From: Candidatus Paralachnospira caecorum
GTDB taxonomy: Bacteria > Bacillota > Clostridia > Lachnospirales > Lachnospiraceae
DNA length: 32,675 bases
Assembly: GCA_904379015.1 (NCBI GenBank)
Contig: CAJFHG010000034.1
Span: 1-32,675, forward strand
Direction of reading: 5' to 3'
Made by a program: the position numbers and the translations under genes. How positions within the stretch are numbered: the first letter of the stretch is position 1; each line of letters opens with the position of its first letter. The notes beneath the pieces were generated by a model, which ran no database searches, was not told where the DNA came from, and saw only the letters and a program-made list of their open reading frames with translations. Of the stretch, positions 7,759-15,408 are shown piece by piece.

Positions 7759-8973
7759 TTATTCTGCCGCGGCAGTGGTCTCTGCTGCGGTCGTGTCTCC
7801 CGCCGCTGTCGTCTCCTCAGCCGACTCGCCCTCCACCTGCACGATGTTCTGGAGCAGGAATTCCTGCACCATATCCTGATAAATCGCATCCCGGATCATC
7901 TGTTCCGGATAATTGCCGGTCATAGTATCCGCCGTCAGCCCAAGCTCCTCCGCCAGGGTCTCGCACCGGCTCTGATACTCTTCATCCGACATCTCGTCCA
8001 TGCCTTCCGCTTCGACGATGGCGCGGATCAGAAGCTGTGACTGGGCGGCATTCCGGGAATAATCCATCAGATCCGCCTCCAGCTCCTCCTCCGTGACTCC
8101 CATCATTTCCAGATAGGAATCCTTATCCATGCCGTACATGGAAAGAGAAGCTTCAAAGTTATACATCTCATTGTCATGGATGTAGTTGACCAGATCCGTC
8201 GCCTCGTTGGGATATGTGGCGTTCTCCATGATCTGCGTCCAGGCGTCGTTCACCATGGTATCCTCCGCCTCCTGGGCCTTAGTGGTCTCAAGGTCGGATC
8301 TCACATAGGCCCTGTAATCGTCCACGGTGGTATATGTACCGTCTGTCACCCTCTGGACAAACTCATCGTTGAGCTCCTGGGGAATCTCAGCCCCCTGCAC
8401 GTAATTGATCGTGACCGTGAAAACCACATCCTGGCCGGCCAGGTCGCTGTTCACCGTGTAATCCTCCGGGAATGTCAGGTTCAGCTCAACGGTGTCGCCG
8501 ATATTTTTGCCGATCAGGCCGTCCTCAAACCCATCGATGAACTGTCCGGATCCGATGGTCAGATTAAAGTCCGTGTCCGTGCCTCCGTCAAAGGCGACGC
8601 CGTCCAGGGTTCCCTCGTAATCGATGTTCACCACGTCCCCGTCTGCCACGGTTCCTTCCGTGATCTCCTCGTAAATCGGAGTGGCGTTCTCCACCTGGGA
8701 CTGCAGCTCCGTCTCCACATCCTCATCTGTTACCGTCGTATCCTGGGCCGTCACTTCAATCCCTTTATATTCGCCCAGCTGGACATAATCAGAAAGATTG
8801 TCCAGATTGAAGGCGCTGAAATATTCCGGTTCCTCCGCGGCCGCTTCCGTTTCATCCGTCGATGAGGATTCCTCTGTCTCCGCCGCCGTGGTTCCGTCCG
8901 TATCTTCTCCGCCGCAGGCAGCCAGAGAAAATGCCATGACCGCGGCAAGCAGTACTGCTGTCATCTTTTTCAT
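7759..8973 (-). CDS. exported trigger-factor/FKBP-type peptidyl-prolyl isomerase lipoprotein
   Basis: A 404-residue lipoprotein. The signal peptide is MKKMTAVLLAAVMAFSLAAC with lipobox LAAC, followed by an acidic Ser/Thr/Glu linker. Residues about 65-190 form an FKBP-type prolyl isomerase domain (VNIDYEGTLDGVAFDGGT, GSGQFIDGFEDGLIGKNIGD, LTFPEDYT). The remainder (about 195-375) resembles the helical C-terminal chaperone domain of trigger factor. The ribosome-binding N-terminal domain of cytosolic trigger factor is replaced by the lipid anchor, so it probably assists folding of secreted proteins at the outer membrane face, as PrsA does. The tail is Ala/Thr/Glu-rich. GGAAGG lies before the ATG. 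It is a single gene between the terminator at 7651-7696 and its own promoter. Confidence 0.9.
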   Translation of the reverse strand: MKKMTAVLLAAVMAFSLAACGGEDTDGTTAAETEESSSTDETEAAAEEPEYFSAFNLDNLSDYVQLGEYKGIEVTAQDTTVTDEDVETELQSQVENATPIYEEITEGTVADGDVVNIDYEGTLDGVAFDGGTDTDFNLTIGSGQFIDGFEDGLIGKNIGDTVELNLTFPEDYTVNSDLAGQDVVFTVTINYVQGAEIPQELNDEFVQRVTDGTYTTVDDYRAYVRSDLETTKAQEAEDTMVNDAWTQIMENATYPNEATDLVNYIHDNEMYNFEASLSMYGMDKDSYLEMMGVTEEELEADLMDYSRNAAQSQLLIRAIVEAEGMDEMSDEEYQSRCETLAEELGLTADTMTGNYPEQMIRDAIYQDMVQEFLLQNIVQVEGESAEETTAAGDTTAAETTAAAE

Positions 8974-8995
8974 TTCTGTTTCCTTCCTTCTCTAT

Positions 8996-9049
8996 ATTAT
9001 ACTGGTCAACTCTTATGCCGAACTGTCTCCATCTGCACTTTTCGGCATA
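8996..9049 (-). promoter_or_regulatory. promoter with overlapping inverted repeat before the lipoprotein gene
   Basis: On the minus strand a perfect -10 TATAAT (9001-8996) lies 23 bases before the ATG. The matching -35 (about 9024-9019, AGTTCG) is poor. It overlaps one arm of the exact inverted repeat TATGCCGAA (9014-9022) / TTCGGCATA (9041-9049). A regulator binding this dyad is a reasonable inference. The rest of 8974-9160 shows no gene. Confidence 0.5.
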
Positions 9050-9161
9050 TCTTTTACATTTTATCATAACCTTTATTTAAAATAAAGAACTTTAGCGGAA
9101 TTCACAGTTTTTTCATATTGCAATTTACTTCTGCCAATTCAGAATGTTTTGAAAAAAACCC

Positions 9162-9189
9162 TTGTATTTCCCGGAAATCCTGTTATAAT
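9162..9189 (+). promoter_or_regulatory. extended -10 promoter of the cold-shock gene
   Basis: TTGTAT (9162-9167), a 16-base spacer and TATAAT (9184-9189) preceded by TGT, an extended -10. The start is expected near 9196, which leaves a leader of about 135 bases before the coding sequence. Confidence 0.75.
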
Positions 9190-9214
9190 GTAAGTGGATT
9201 TGCAGATTTAAAGT

Positions 9215-9275
9215 AATTCACATATTATTAGAGATTATGTTTACTAAATGGTCTGTAATAATATGTGAATTTTTT
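9215..9275 (+). promoter_or_regulatory. 16-bp inverted repeat plus T-tract in the cold-shock leader
   Basis: AATTCACATATTATTA (9215-9230) and its exact complement TAATAATATGTGAATT (9256-9271) are separated by 25 bases and followed by a run of six T (9270-9275). In RNA this would be a long AU-rich stem with a terminator-like U-tract, 56 bases before the start codon. It could act as an attenuator or as a temperature-dependent fold, in keeping with leader control of cold-shock genes. Confidence 0.65.
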
Positions 9276-9331
9276 GTATCTGGAAACACCCAGCAACCCA
9301 AGAAATCTATATAAATGGAGGTACCTGAACA

Positions 9332-9532
9332 ATGAATAACGGTACAGTGAAATGGTTCAACTCTGAAAAAGGCTATGGCTTCATCACTGCTGAGAACGGC
9401 GAAGATGTATTCGTACATTTCTCCGCGATCACAGGAGAGGGATTCAAGACTCTTGACGAAGGTCAGTCCGTGACATTCGACATCGTGGAAGGTCCCCGCG
9501 GCAAACAGGCTGCAAACGTAGTAAAGCTTTAA
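9332..9532 (+). CDS. cold-shock protein, CspA/CspB family
   Basis: A complete 66-residue single cold-shock domain (OB fold) that binds single-stranded RNA and DNA and melts mRNA structure. RNP-1 is KGYGFI and RNP-2 is VFVHF, with the usual [10 protein letters not shown] start and [10 protein letters not shown] end. GGAGG lies 10 bases before the ATG. It is monocistronic, with its own promoter, a structured leader of about 135 bases and a strong terminator 25 bases after the stop. That arrangement is typical of abundant, post-transcriptionally controlled csp genes. Which paralogue it is cannot be told from one copy. Confidence 0.97.
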   Translation: MNNGTVKWFNSEKGYGFITAENGEDVFVHFSAITGEGFKTLDEGQSVTFDIVEGPRGKQAANVVKL

Positions 9533-9553
9533 TCTTTACAGACAACCATGCAG

Positions 9554-9581
9554 AAAAGAGAGCGTTTCCGCTCTCTTTTTT
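9554..9581 (+). terminator. intrinsic terminator of the cold-shock gene
   Basis: Stem GAGAGCG (9558-9564) / CGCTCTC (9569-9575), loop TTTC, followed by TTTTTT (9576-9581). AAAA precedes the stem, so it may also work on the minus strand for the converging gene at 9627. Confidence 0.93.
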
Positions 9582-9626
9582 GATGGATTTTTTACTTTTC
9601 CGAGCCTTCACGCGGGATGCCGGAGT

Positions 9627-11450
9627 TCAGTCCAGCGCCACCCGGAAAAAATCGAAGATCGTTTCCACGTCCGGCTCACTGTACAGAACCTCCCTGGCCA
9701 GCACAGGAAGATCCGTAATGATGTTGTCCACCTGCAGACGCTTCATCCTGCTCAGCTCCGCCTCCGTATTGACCGTCCAGGCATGCACTTCTTTACCGCT
9801 GTCATGGGCGCTCTTCACCAGACTGCCCGTGATGAACCCGGAGCGGATGCTGAAAAAGTCTATGTTGTCATCCTCAAAATAATTTCCGTAAGCCGCGCCG
9901 AGGATATATCCGGTCCGGATATTGGGATTCTTCTCCCGGACCTCCTTCAGATACCGGTAGCTGGCAGAACTGATCACCACCTGCTCCTCCATGCCGTAGA
10001 GCTCGATCTGCTCCAGCACCGCATCCACCAGAGTCTCGCTGATCAGGTTATCCTTCAGCTCAATATTCATGCTGATCTTTCCTCTGCAGATCTCCAGCGC
10101 CTCTTCCAGAGTCGCAACCCTGGTGCCGGCAAATTCCTCAGAGAACCAGGAACCAAAATCCATCGTAAGCAGTTCTCCGTAAGTATACTCCCAGATCTTC
10201 CCGCCGCTCCCGGTAATGCGATTCAGCGAAGCGTCATGATAGAGTACCACAACGCCGTCCTTCGTCTCCTGCACATCGATCTCCACGAAATCAGACATAT
10301 TGCTGATGGCTGCTTCTATGGCAGGAATGGTATTTTCCGGGGCCTCAAAGGAGCTTCCCCTGTGGGAGGTGATCTTGGCCTCAGAAGCAATGTCCCGGGC
10401 TGCCGCGGCGCCTGTATAAATACTGTTGTACAGATAAACAGCGCCTGAAACGGTCAGGAGCGTCACCATCACAGCCGTGGCGCCCCTGCGGATCTTTTCC
10501 GGCAGATGATAATGATAGGGCGGGATCTCCCACTGATATTTCTTATTCTGGTACCGGTAAAGCAGAAAGGTCAGGACCCCCAGATTCAGGTAAACGCTCA
10601 GGACCGACGCCAGGAACAGCGCCGCCACGTCCATATACCCGCTCACCGTCAAAACCAGCGCCAGCTCCGTCGCCTTGTCGGCAAACAGCACGATCAGGAG
10701 CGTGGCGGCGATCTTCATCACAAACTGGACCGCATAATAAAAGATAAAAATAAACACATTGACGGCGGTCAGAAGGCTGACCGTCACCAGCCAGCTTTTC
10801 CTGAAAATTTTCCTGCCCTTCTCACGGGATTCCCGGAAACTTACATCCCTGAGAACAGAAATCGAGGGCGCGTAAATATAAGCCAGGGCCACCGCGGCCA
10901 TGACCGCCAGAAGGATCCAGAAGATGATCTTGACCCCGCGGACACTTGAAACCTGAGAAATAATATAATTCAGGGGACGGGTATGCTTCAGGACCCGCAG
11001 AAAGATCCACCCGCTGGTCAGCAGGTAAAAATTGGCATTGATCCAGATGATCCTGGTATTCCGGGTCGGAAACAGGTCCGCCAGGTTTTTCACGCCGAAG
11101 ATCAGCATCTTCAGAGGACTCATTTCCTCCCCGGCCACGCCGGCCTGGAACGCGGTGTACAGCGAGCACATTTCCAGACACACAAAAAACAGGATCAGTA
11201 CCAGAAGACCGGCCAGCACCAGCAGCGTTGCCGGCGAAAAGAAAAAACGCAGAGCGTTTCGGGCCGTCAGGTAACTGAATCCCGCCTGTCTCAGGGCAAA
11301 ATCAATCCCATATCCGGCCGTTTCCACCAGCACGATCACCGCGAATATTCTGTAAATAATTTCAAATATGAGGATACTGCTCCGGTTTGTCCGGAGCATC
11401 GTCCTCATATCATGAAGCATTCGTCTCATTCCCATTCTGTTCTCTGTCAC
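9627..11450 (-). CDS. membrane-anchored glycerophosphodiester phosphodiesterase
   Basis: A 607-residue protein. Residues 1 to about 325 form a polytopic domain like the membrane part of GdpP/GlpQ2-type enzymes. Residues about 340-600 form the GDPD TIM barrel, which hydrolyses glycerophosphodiesters to glycerol-3-phosphate and an alcohol. The catalytic signature is present: SHRGSSFEAPENTIPAIEAA, then FVEIDVQETKDGVVVLYHD and MNIELKD. The catalytic domain probably acts outside the cell on phospholipid head groups or lipoteichoic acid. The gene starts 10 bases after the ABC permease and is probably last in the PadR operon. The start is uncertain: the GTG at 11450 has a poor binding site, and ATGs at 11435 and 11429 are alternatives. 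Confidence 0.9.
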   Translation of the reverse strand: MTENRMGMRRMLHDMRTMLRTNRSSILIFEIIYRIFAVIVLVETAGYGIDFALRQAGFSYLTARNALRFFFSPATLLVLAGLLVLILFFVCLEMCSLYTAFQAGVAGEEMSPLKMLIFGVKNLADLFPTRNTRIIWINANFYLLTSGWIFLRVLKHTRPLNYIISQVSSVRGVKIIFWILLAVMAAVALAYIYAPSISVLRDVSFRESREKGRKIFRKSWLVTVSLLTAVNVFIFIFYYAVQFVMKIAATLLIVLFADKATELALVLTVSGYMDVAALFLASVLSVYLNLGVLTFLLYRYQNKKYQWEIPPYHYHLPEKIRRGATAVMVTLLTVSGAVYLYNSIYTGAAAARDIASEAKITSHRGSSFEAPENTIPAIEAAISNMSDFVEIDVQETKDGVVVLYHDASLNRITGSGGKIWEYTYGELLTMDFGSWFSEEFAGTRVATLEEALEICRGKISMNIELKDNLISETLVDAVLEQIELYGMEEQVVISSASYRYLKEVREKNPNIRTGYILGAAYGNYFEDDNIDFFSIRSGFITGSLVKSAHDSGKEVHAWTVNTEAELSRMKRLQVDNIITDLPVLAREVLYSEPDVETIFDFFRVALD

Positions 11451-11460
11451 CTCTGCCGGA

Positions 11461-12747
11461 TCATCCGTTTTCTTCCCGGCTCATTTTCAGAGCGCGGCTC
11501 AGCTTGATGGGATTTCCGTACATCAGGGTGCCCATGCGGTAAATCCTGGCGCCGCCCACCGCGACCACGCCGATGGTCGCCACAAGGAGCAGGAGCGATA
11601 CAGCGATCTCCCAGACCGCCACATTGCCCATGGCGATCCTGGCAAACATGGCGTTGGGCGATGTGAACGGAATAAAGGAGAGCACCTTCATCAGCATTCC
11701 GTCACTGTACTGCAGATTGAACATGGTCAGAAGAAAGCTGATCATAAATATGAACACCAGCGGTCCCGCGCTCCTGCTCACATCTTCTGTCTTGGACACC
11801 AGCGCCCCCAAAACGCCGTAGCAGAACGCGTACAGGATATAGCCCAGCACGCCGAATACCGCGAAGGCGATGATCACCTCTGCCGGAATGTGGAACACGA
11901 AATCCAGCATTCCGCCCCAGGCCGTCCGGCTGACCCCGTAGGAAACAAGCGCCGAACCGATGATAATGCCCACCTGGAGAAAGCTGGCCACTGTCCCCGC
12001 CAGCACCTTTCCGAAGATCAGGCTGTTGCTGCTGGTGCTCGTCACCAGCACCTCCATGGCCCGGCTGCTCTTCTCCTGCGCCACCGAAACCGCCACGGAA
12101 TTCCCATACAGTATCACCATAAAATATACCACAAAAATGAGTAAATAAGTATACAAATAATTGCTGATGCTGTCTTTTCCCAAAACCACTGTCTCAGAAA
12201 CCACCGGCGTATTGAAGACTGCCTCGGCCTGTGTCCCGTCGACTCCCATTTCCGCGAAGGCACTCTGACGGTACAGGCTCGCCATCACCGCGGAAAAGGT
12301 GTCGCCGACCGGATCGCTGAAGCTCCGGTTCTTCACATAATAGCGGTACTCTGTGGGCGAAAGAACGGCAAAGCCGCACTGTTCCGTCTCTGCGCCGTCC
12401 TCTCCCGCTCCTTCCACGGCGTTCCGGATCTCATCCTCGGAGGATGCCTCCGTAATCTCCGCGCCGGGGAACACAGCGGCCAGGACTTCTCTGTCCATCT
12501 GCCCGGTCCCGTCATAAAGCCAGATCTGCCCTTCATAATCAGAAACGGCCTGGCCCGATTCCCCGGAAACGCTGCCGCTTTCTCCGCCGCCCGAAAGTCC
12601 GGATATCAGGCCGGACATGTCAATGAACGAAGGAAGGCTCAGAAGGATGATAAAGAGCAGAGCGAATCCCACTGTCGTCGCCACATAGGACTTGCTTTTT
12701 ACATAGCCGAGAAATTCATGCTTCCATACAATTCCAAACTGTCTCAT
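11461..12747 (-). CDS. ABC-2 type transporter permease (NatB-like)
   Basis: A 428-residue ABC permease. A first membrane helix (about residues 18-40) is followed by a large extracytoplasmic domain (about 45-180, with a Gly/Ser-rich start), then five to six helices from about 195 to 405. This is the NatB/ABC-2 layout. SVAQEKSSRAMEVLVTSTS is the conserved cytoplasmic motif of the family before helix 3. Its ATG overlaps the stop of the ATPase gene by 4 bases (12744-12747), so the two are translationally coupled and form one exporter. The substrate is unknown; NatAB exports sodium, while many relatives export drugs or peptides. AGGTGACG precedes the ATG. Confidence 0.9.
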   Translation of the reverse strand: MRQFGIVWKHEFLGYVKSKSYVATTVGFALLFIILLSLPSFIDMSGLISGLSGGGESGSVSGESGQAVSDYEGQIWLYDGTGQMDREVLAAVFPGAEITEASSEDEIRNAVEGAGEDGAETEQCGFAVLSPTEYRYYVKNRSFSDPVGDTFSAVMASLYRQSAFAEMGVDGTQAEAVFNTPVVSETVVLGKDSISNYLYTYLLIFVVYFMVILYGNSVAVSVAQEKSSRAMEVLVTSTSSNSLIFGKVLAGTVASFLQVGIIIGSALVSYGVSRTAWGGMLDFVFHIPAEVIIAFAVFGVLGYILYAFCYGVLGALVSKTEDVSRSAGPLVFIFMISFLLTMFNLQYSDGMLMKVLSFIPFTSPNAMFARIAMGNVAVWEIAVSLLLLVATIGVVAVGGARIYRMGTLMYGNPIKLSRALKMSREENG

Positions 12748-13661
12748 GCCTCGTCACCTGCCTTTGCCACAAAAATATCATTGAGCGATGGCTCATAATT
12801 TCCGGTCTGCTCCACATCGATGTCGGAATCCGCCAGCGCCGCGAACAGCCGCTTCTTCACATCGCTTCCCGTCCCTTCCAGCACCAGGTAGTCCTTCTTC
12901 ACCCGGACCACCCGCACGATATCAGAGAATTCCGCCTTTACCTTTTCAGCCAGCTGCTCCGGACGGAGATTTGCCGCCGACAGCGTCAGACGGTTTTCGC
13001 CCCAGTCCCGTTTAATGGTCCTTAAATTTCCCTCCAGCACGATCTCGCCGTGATTGATGATGGCGATGTTTTCACAGAACTCTTCCACGTAATTCATCTG
13101 ATGGCTGGAAAAGATCACCAGTCTGTCCATGGCGATCTGCTCCCGCACCACATCCTTCAGGATCTGGGAATTGACCGGATCCAGTCCGGAAAAGGGCTCA
13201 TCCAGGATGATGATATCCGGATTGCAGATCAGCGTCTGGGCCAGCTGCACCTTCTGCTGATTTCCCTTGGACAGTGTCTCCAGTTTTTTGTCCGCGTATT
13301 CAGAAACGCCCAGCCGTTCCAGCCATTTTTTTCCGCTCTCTCTGGCTTCCTTTGTCCCCATGCCTCTCAGATTTGCCAGATAGACCAGCTGGTCCAGCAC
13401 TTTTTTCTGGGGATAAAGCCCTCTCTCCTCGGGAAGATACCCGATCCTGTAATCCTTCGGCGCGAAGGGCTTTCCCTCCGCCAGGATCTGCCCCGAATCG
13501 GGGCGGAACACATCCATCAGAATGCGGATGGTCGTCGTCTTTCCCGCTCCGTTCCTGCCGAGAAGGCCCAGAGCCTTTCCGCTCTCCACGGCAAAGGAAA
13601 TGCCGTGGAGGATCTCCTTTCCTCCGAAACTCTTCCTGAGTTCCTTTACTTCCAGTTTCAT
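12744..13661 (-). CDS. ABC transporter ATP-binding protein (NatA-like)
   Basis: A 305-residue ATPase subunit. Walker A is GLLGRNGAGKTTT (residues about 33-45), the Q/P-loop region is YLPEERGLYP, the signature is LSKGNQQKVQLAQTL, Walker B is IIILDEPFSGLDP, and the switch His is in FSSHQMNYVEE. The C-terminal about 80 residues form the accessory domain common in NatA-type ATPases. It powers the permease encoded immediately downstream. AAAGGAG lies 6 bases before the ATG. The gene follows the DUF2812 gene after 54 bases on the same strand, which suggests control from the PadR promoter at 15320-15348. Confidence 0.95.
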   Translation of the reverse strand: MKLEVKELRKSFGGKEILHGISFAVESGKALGLLGRNGAGKTTTIRILMDVFRPDSGQILAEGKPFAPKDYRIGYLPEERGLYPQKKVLDQLVYLANLRGMGTKEARESGKKWLERLGVSEYADKKLETLSKGNQQKVQLAQTLICNPDIIILDEPFSGLDPVNSQILKDVVREQIAMDRLVIFSSHQMNYVEEFCENIAIINHGEIVLEGNLRTIKRDWGENRLTLSAANLRPEQLAEKVKAEFSDIVRVVRVKKDYLVLEGTGSDVKKRLFAALADSDIDVEQTGNYEPSLNDIFVAKAGDEA

Positions 13662-13715
13662 GTCAAACTCCTTTCAGCTCATGCTTTTCCTGTCCGAATC
13701 CCGTCCCGCGGTCCT

Positions 13716-14831
13716 TCATCCGAGAAAAAAACCTACCAGGCCCCCGATGATGCCGCCGATCAGGCCGCAGATCACCAGCGAGACCGCCATTCCGCCAAAG
13801 GCGGAGACGATCCTCAGGCCCCCCGAACGGTTCAGACGCACGGCGCCGCTGTCCGCCTTTGCCCGGTACAGGATATTCCGGTTCTCCACAGCGCCCACAA
13901 ATTCCCAGCCGGCCGCCTCCGCGTCCCGCAGACTCTGCACCTGCCAGTCATTGTTTCCGCCGCTCCAGTCTCTGCTGTCCCGGAACACGCTGTTCCCCTC
14001 CTGTTTCCGCCGCTGGTTGGTCAGATACTTTGTATCCATCATATAAATATACGCTCCCGGCTCTCCCTTCGTAAATACAAAACGGTATATCCTCATATTT
14101 TTAATATGATATCCTTCTGCCGCCTTCTTTGCCAGGAACCGCTCCAGACCACCCACTGTGAGGACCGGCTTTCTGACCGTCACTGTGTCCTTTTTTCCGT
14201 ACATGACCCGCCATTCCTCCAGCGACAGCCTCATCTCCCGCTCATAGCGCCTGCCCAGGCGGAGCATGATCAGACATACGATCAGGCAGAAAATAGTATA
14301 AACCATAAGGAACACAGGAAACCATCCGACCTCCTCCGTTCCCGGTATCATACAGACCAGAATGCTCAGCACCATCATGGACAGATTGATCCACAGCATC
14401 ATCTGCATTTTATCCGTGAACAGACGCCTGTACTGCGCGGCTCTTCTCTCCCGGTCCTCCCTGCTGTCGTACAGCTCATTGGGTTCTCCCTCATTCCAGG
14501 GTCTTGTCAGATAATAATTCTGTCCCTCATCGTGGCATATGATCTTCCATCCTGTCTCCTCTGCCATATTGACCAGGTCGATCTTTTCCTCGATCTCCCG
14601 CCGGGTCGGATTTTTGGGAAGATCGAACCGCGCCGCGTCATAGACCATATGAACGGGCGCTTCTTTTTCAAAAACATACCGGACTCCCTTCTGAATGTCC
14701 CGCAGCATCCATCCCTCCATAGACTGTTCCTCCAGCCATGCCCGCTCGGCCATGATGCTCGTGAACCACCGGAATACTTTCCTGACTTCTTTTTCCGCAG
14801 CCCCTCCGCCGCAGTCATCCTTCCCCGCCAT
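13716..14831 (-). CDS. DUF2812 domain membrane protein
   Basis: A 371-residue protein. The N-terminal DUF2812 region is visible in VRKVFRWFTSIMAERAWLEE and GWMLRDIQKGVRYVFEKEA, and a related segment recurs in the second half (LTVGGLERFLAKKAAEGYHI, RYRFVFTKGEP-like). About four hydrophobic helices lie in the middle and at the C-terminus. Function is unknown; the family is typically encoded next to PadR regulators in Clostridia and Bacilli and may act as an accessory or anti-regulator. The ATG at 14831 is preferred over an in-frame ATG at 14858 because AAAGGAGG lies 6 bases before it. It overlaps the PadR gene by 17 bases, so translation is probably coupled. Confidence 0.85.
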   Translation of the reverse strand: MAGKDDCGGGAAEKEVRKVFRWFTSIMAERAWLEEQSMEGWMLRDIQKGVRYVFEKEAPVHMVYDAARFDLPKNPTRREIEEKIDLVNMAEETGWKIICHDEGQNYYLTRPWNEGEPNELYDSREDRERRAAQYRRLFTDKMQMMLWINLSMMVLSILVCMIPGTEEVGWFPVFLMVYTIFCLIVCLIMLRLGRRYEREMRLSLEEWRVMYGKKDTVTVRKPVLTVGGLERFLAKKAAEGYHIKNMRIYRFVFTKGEPGAYIYMMDTKYLTNQRRKQEGNSVFRDSRDWSGGNNDWQVQSLRDAEAAGWEFVGAVENRNILYRAKADSGAVRLNRSGGLRIVSAFGGMAVSLVICGLIGGIIGGLVGFFLG

Positions 14832-15162
14832 CTGAGTCCTCCTTTCCCAGAATCTCAAGACCGTTCTTCAGCTGACACCGGAGCCGTTCCGTCTCCATCT
14901 CCAGCATCTTCCATCCTGTCTCCGTGATCTGATATGTCTTTTTCCCATTCTCCTGGGAAACAATATGGATCAGGCCATCCTCCTGCAGACGCCCCGTCAT
15001 CGTATAGAGCGTCCCTGTCCCCAGGCGGATCCTTCCCTCTGTCAGGCTGCTCACAAACTGCATGATCGCGTATCCGTGCCTGGGTTCTGTCAGAGACAGA
15101 AGCGTATAATAGGTCGTCTCCGTCATCGGCCTGTACTTCTTCAGCAATGCCTCCGTCACCAA
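14815..15162 (-). CDS. PadR family transcriptional regulator
   Basis: A 115-residue winged-helix repressor. KYRPMTETTYYTLLSLTEPR and HGYAIMQFVSSLTEGRIRLG then TGTLYTMTGRLQEDGLI are the canonical PadR DNA-binding domain (helix-turn-helix and wing). The C-terminal helix (TGWKMLEMETERLRCQL) is the short dimerisation helix of PadR subfamily 2. Such proteins sense drugs or phenolics, or respond to envelope stress, and usually repress their own operon. The start is a TTG at 15162, 7 bases after GGGAGG; a GTG at 15159 is the alternative. It is the first gene of a five-gene minus-strand operon, and probable operators lie upstream (15260-15321). Confidence 0.95.
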   Translation of the reverse strand: MVTEALLKKYRPMTETTYYTLLSLTEPRHGYAIMQFVSSLTEGRIRLGTGTLYTMTGRLQEDGLIHIVSQENGKKTYQITETGWKMLEMETERLRCQLKNGLEILGKEDSDGGEG

Positions 15163-15259
15163 ATGAAAGCCTCCCTTCTTTTCTCCGAACAGTTCCTCCT
15201 CTCCGGCAGCCGCCTTTCCTCCGGCTGCTCTTCCGTTTTCCGCTGTGCCGATGCTTTAT

Positions 15260-15321
15260 ATATCGAGCCTCAACATGTCGTACTCCAACATGTCGAGCAT
15301 CGACATATCGTCTAACGACAT
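15260..15321. promoter_or_regulatory. tandem array of four ATRT-N9-ACAT dyads (probable PadR operators)
   Basis: Four dyads occur with an exact 15-bp period: ATAT-N9-ACAT at 15260-15276, ATGT-N9-ACAT at 15275-15291, ATGT-N9-ACAT at 15290-15306, ATAT-N9-ACAT at 15305-15321. Each shares its edge with the next. The third is the most symmetric (ATGTCGAGCATCGACAT). PadR proteins recognise ATGT-N8-10-ACAT dyads, so this fits the regulator encoded about 100 bases downstream. The array covers the -10 box and first about 60 transcribed bases, a repressing position. Confidence 0.7.
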
Positions 15322-15348
15322 AATACAGAAAAACAGAGCTCCTGTCAA
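15320..15348 (-). promoter_or_regulatory. near-consensus promoter of the PadR operon
   Basis: Minus strand: TTGACA (15348-15343), a 17-base spacer and TATTAT (15325-15320). Start is expected near 15313, inside the dyad array. The strong core promoter implies that control is by repression. Confidence 0.85.
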
Positions 15349-15351
15349 GAG

Positions 15352-15397
15352 CTCTGCCGCAATTTTTACAAAATCTCTGCCGCAAATTTTACAAATT
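15352..15397. repeat. two-copy 23-bp AT-rich direct repeat upstream of the PadR promoter
   Basis: CTCTGCCGCAATTTTTACAA at 15352 and CTCTGCCGCAAATTTTACAA at 15375 are consecutive units of 23 bp. Both lie directly upstream of the -35 box, where A/T tracts in phase could act as an UP element. The LacI-type gene ends 11 bases beyond. Confidence 0.6.
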
Positions 15398-15408
15398 CCT
15401 TCTGCTCA

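Noticed and set aside
14831-14858. Upstream ATG of the DUF2812 gene
   Set aside because: The AAAGGAGG site lies between the two ATGs and fits the downstream one at 14831.
13050-14927. Long plus-strand open frame (625 codons) antisense to the DUF2812 and ABC ATPase genes
   Set aside because: It is a His/Pro/Arg-rich shadow of well-supported minus-strand genes with clear motifs and ribosome sites.
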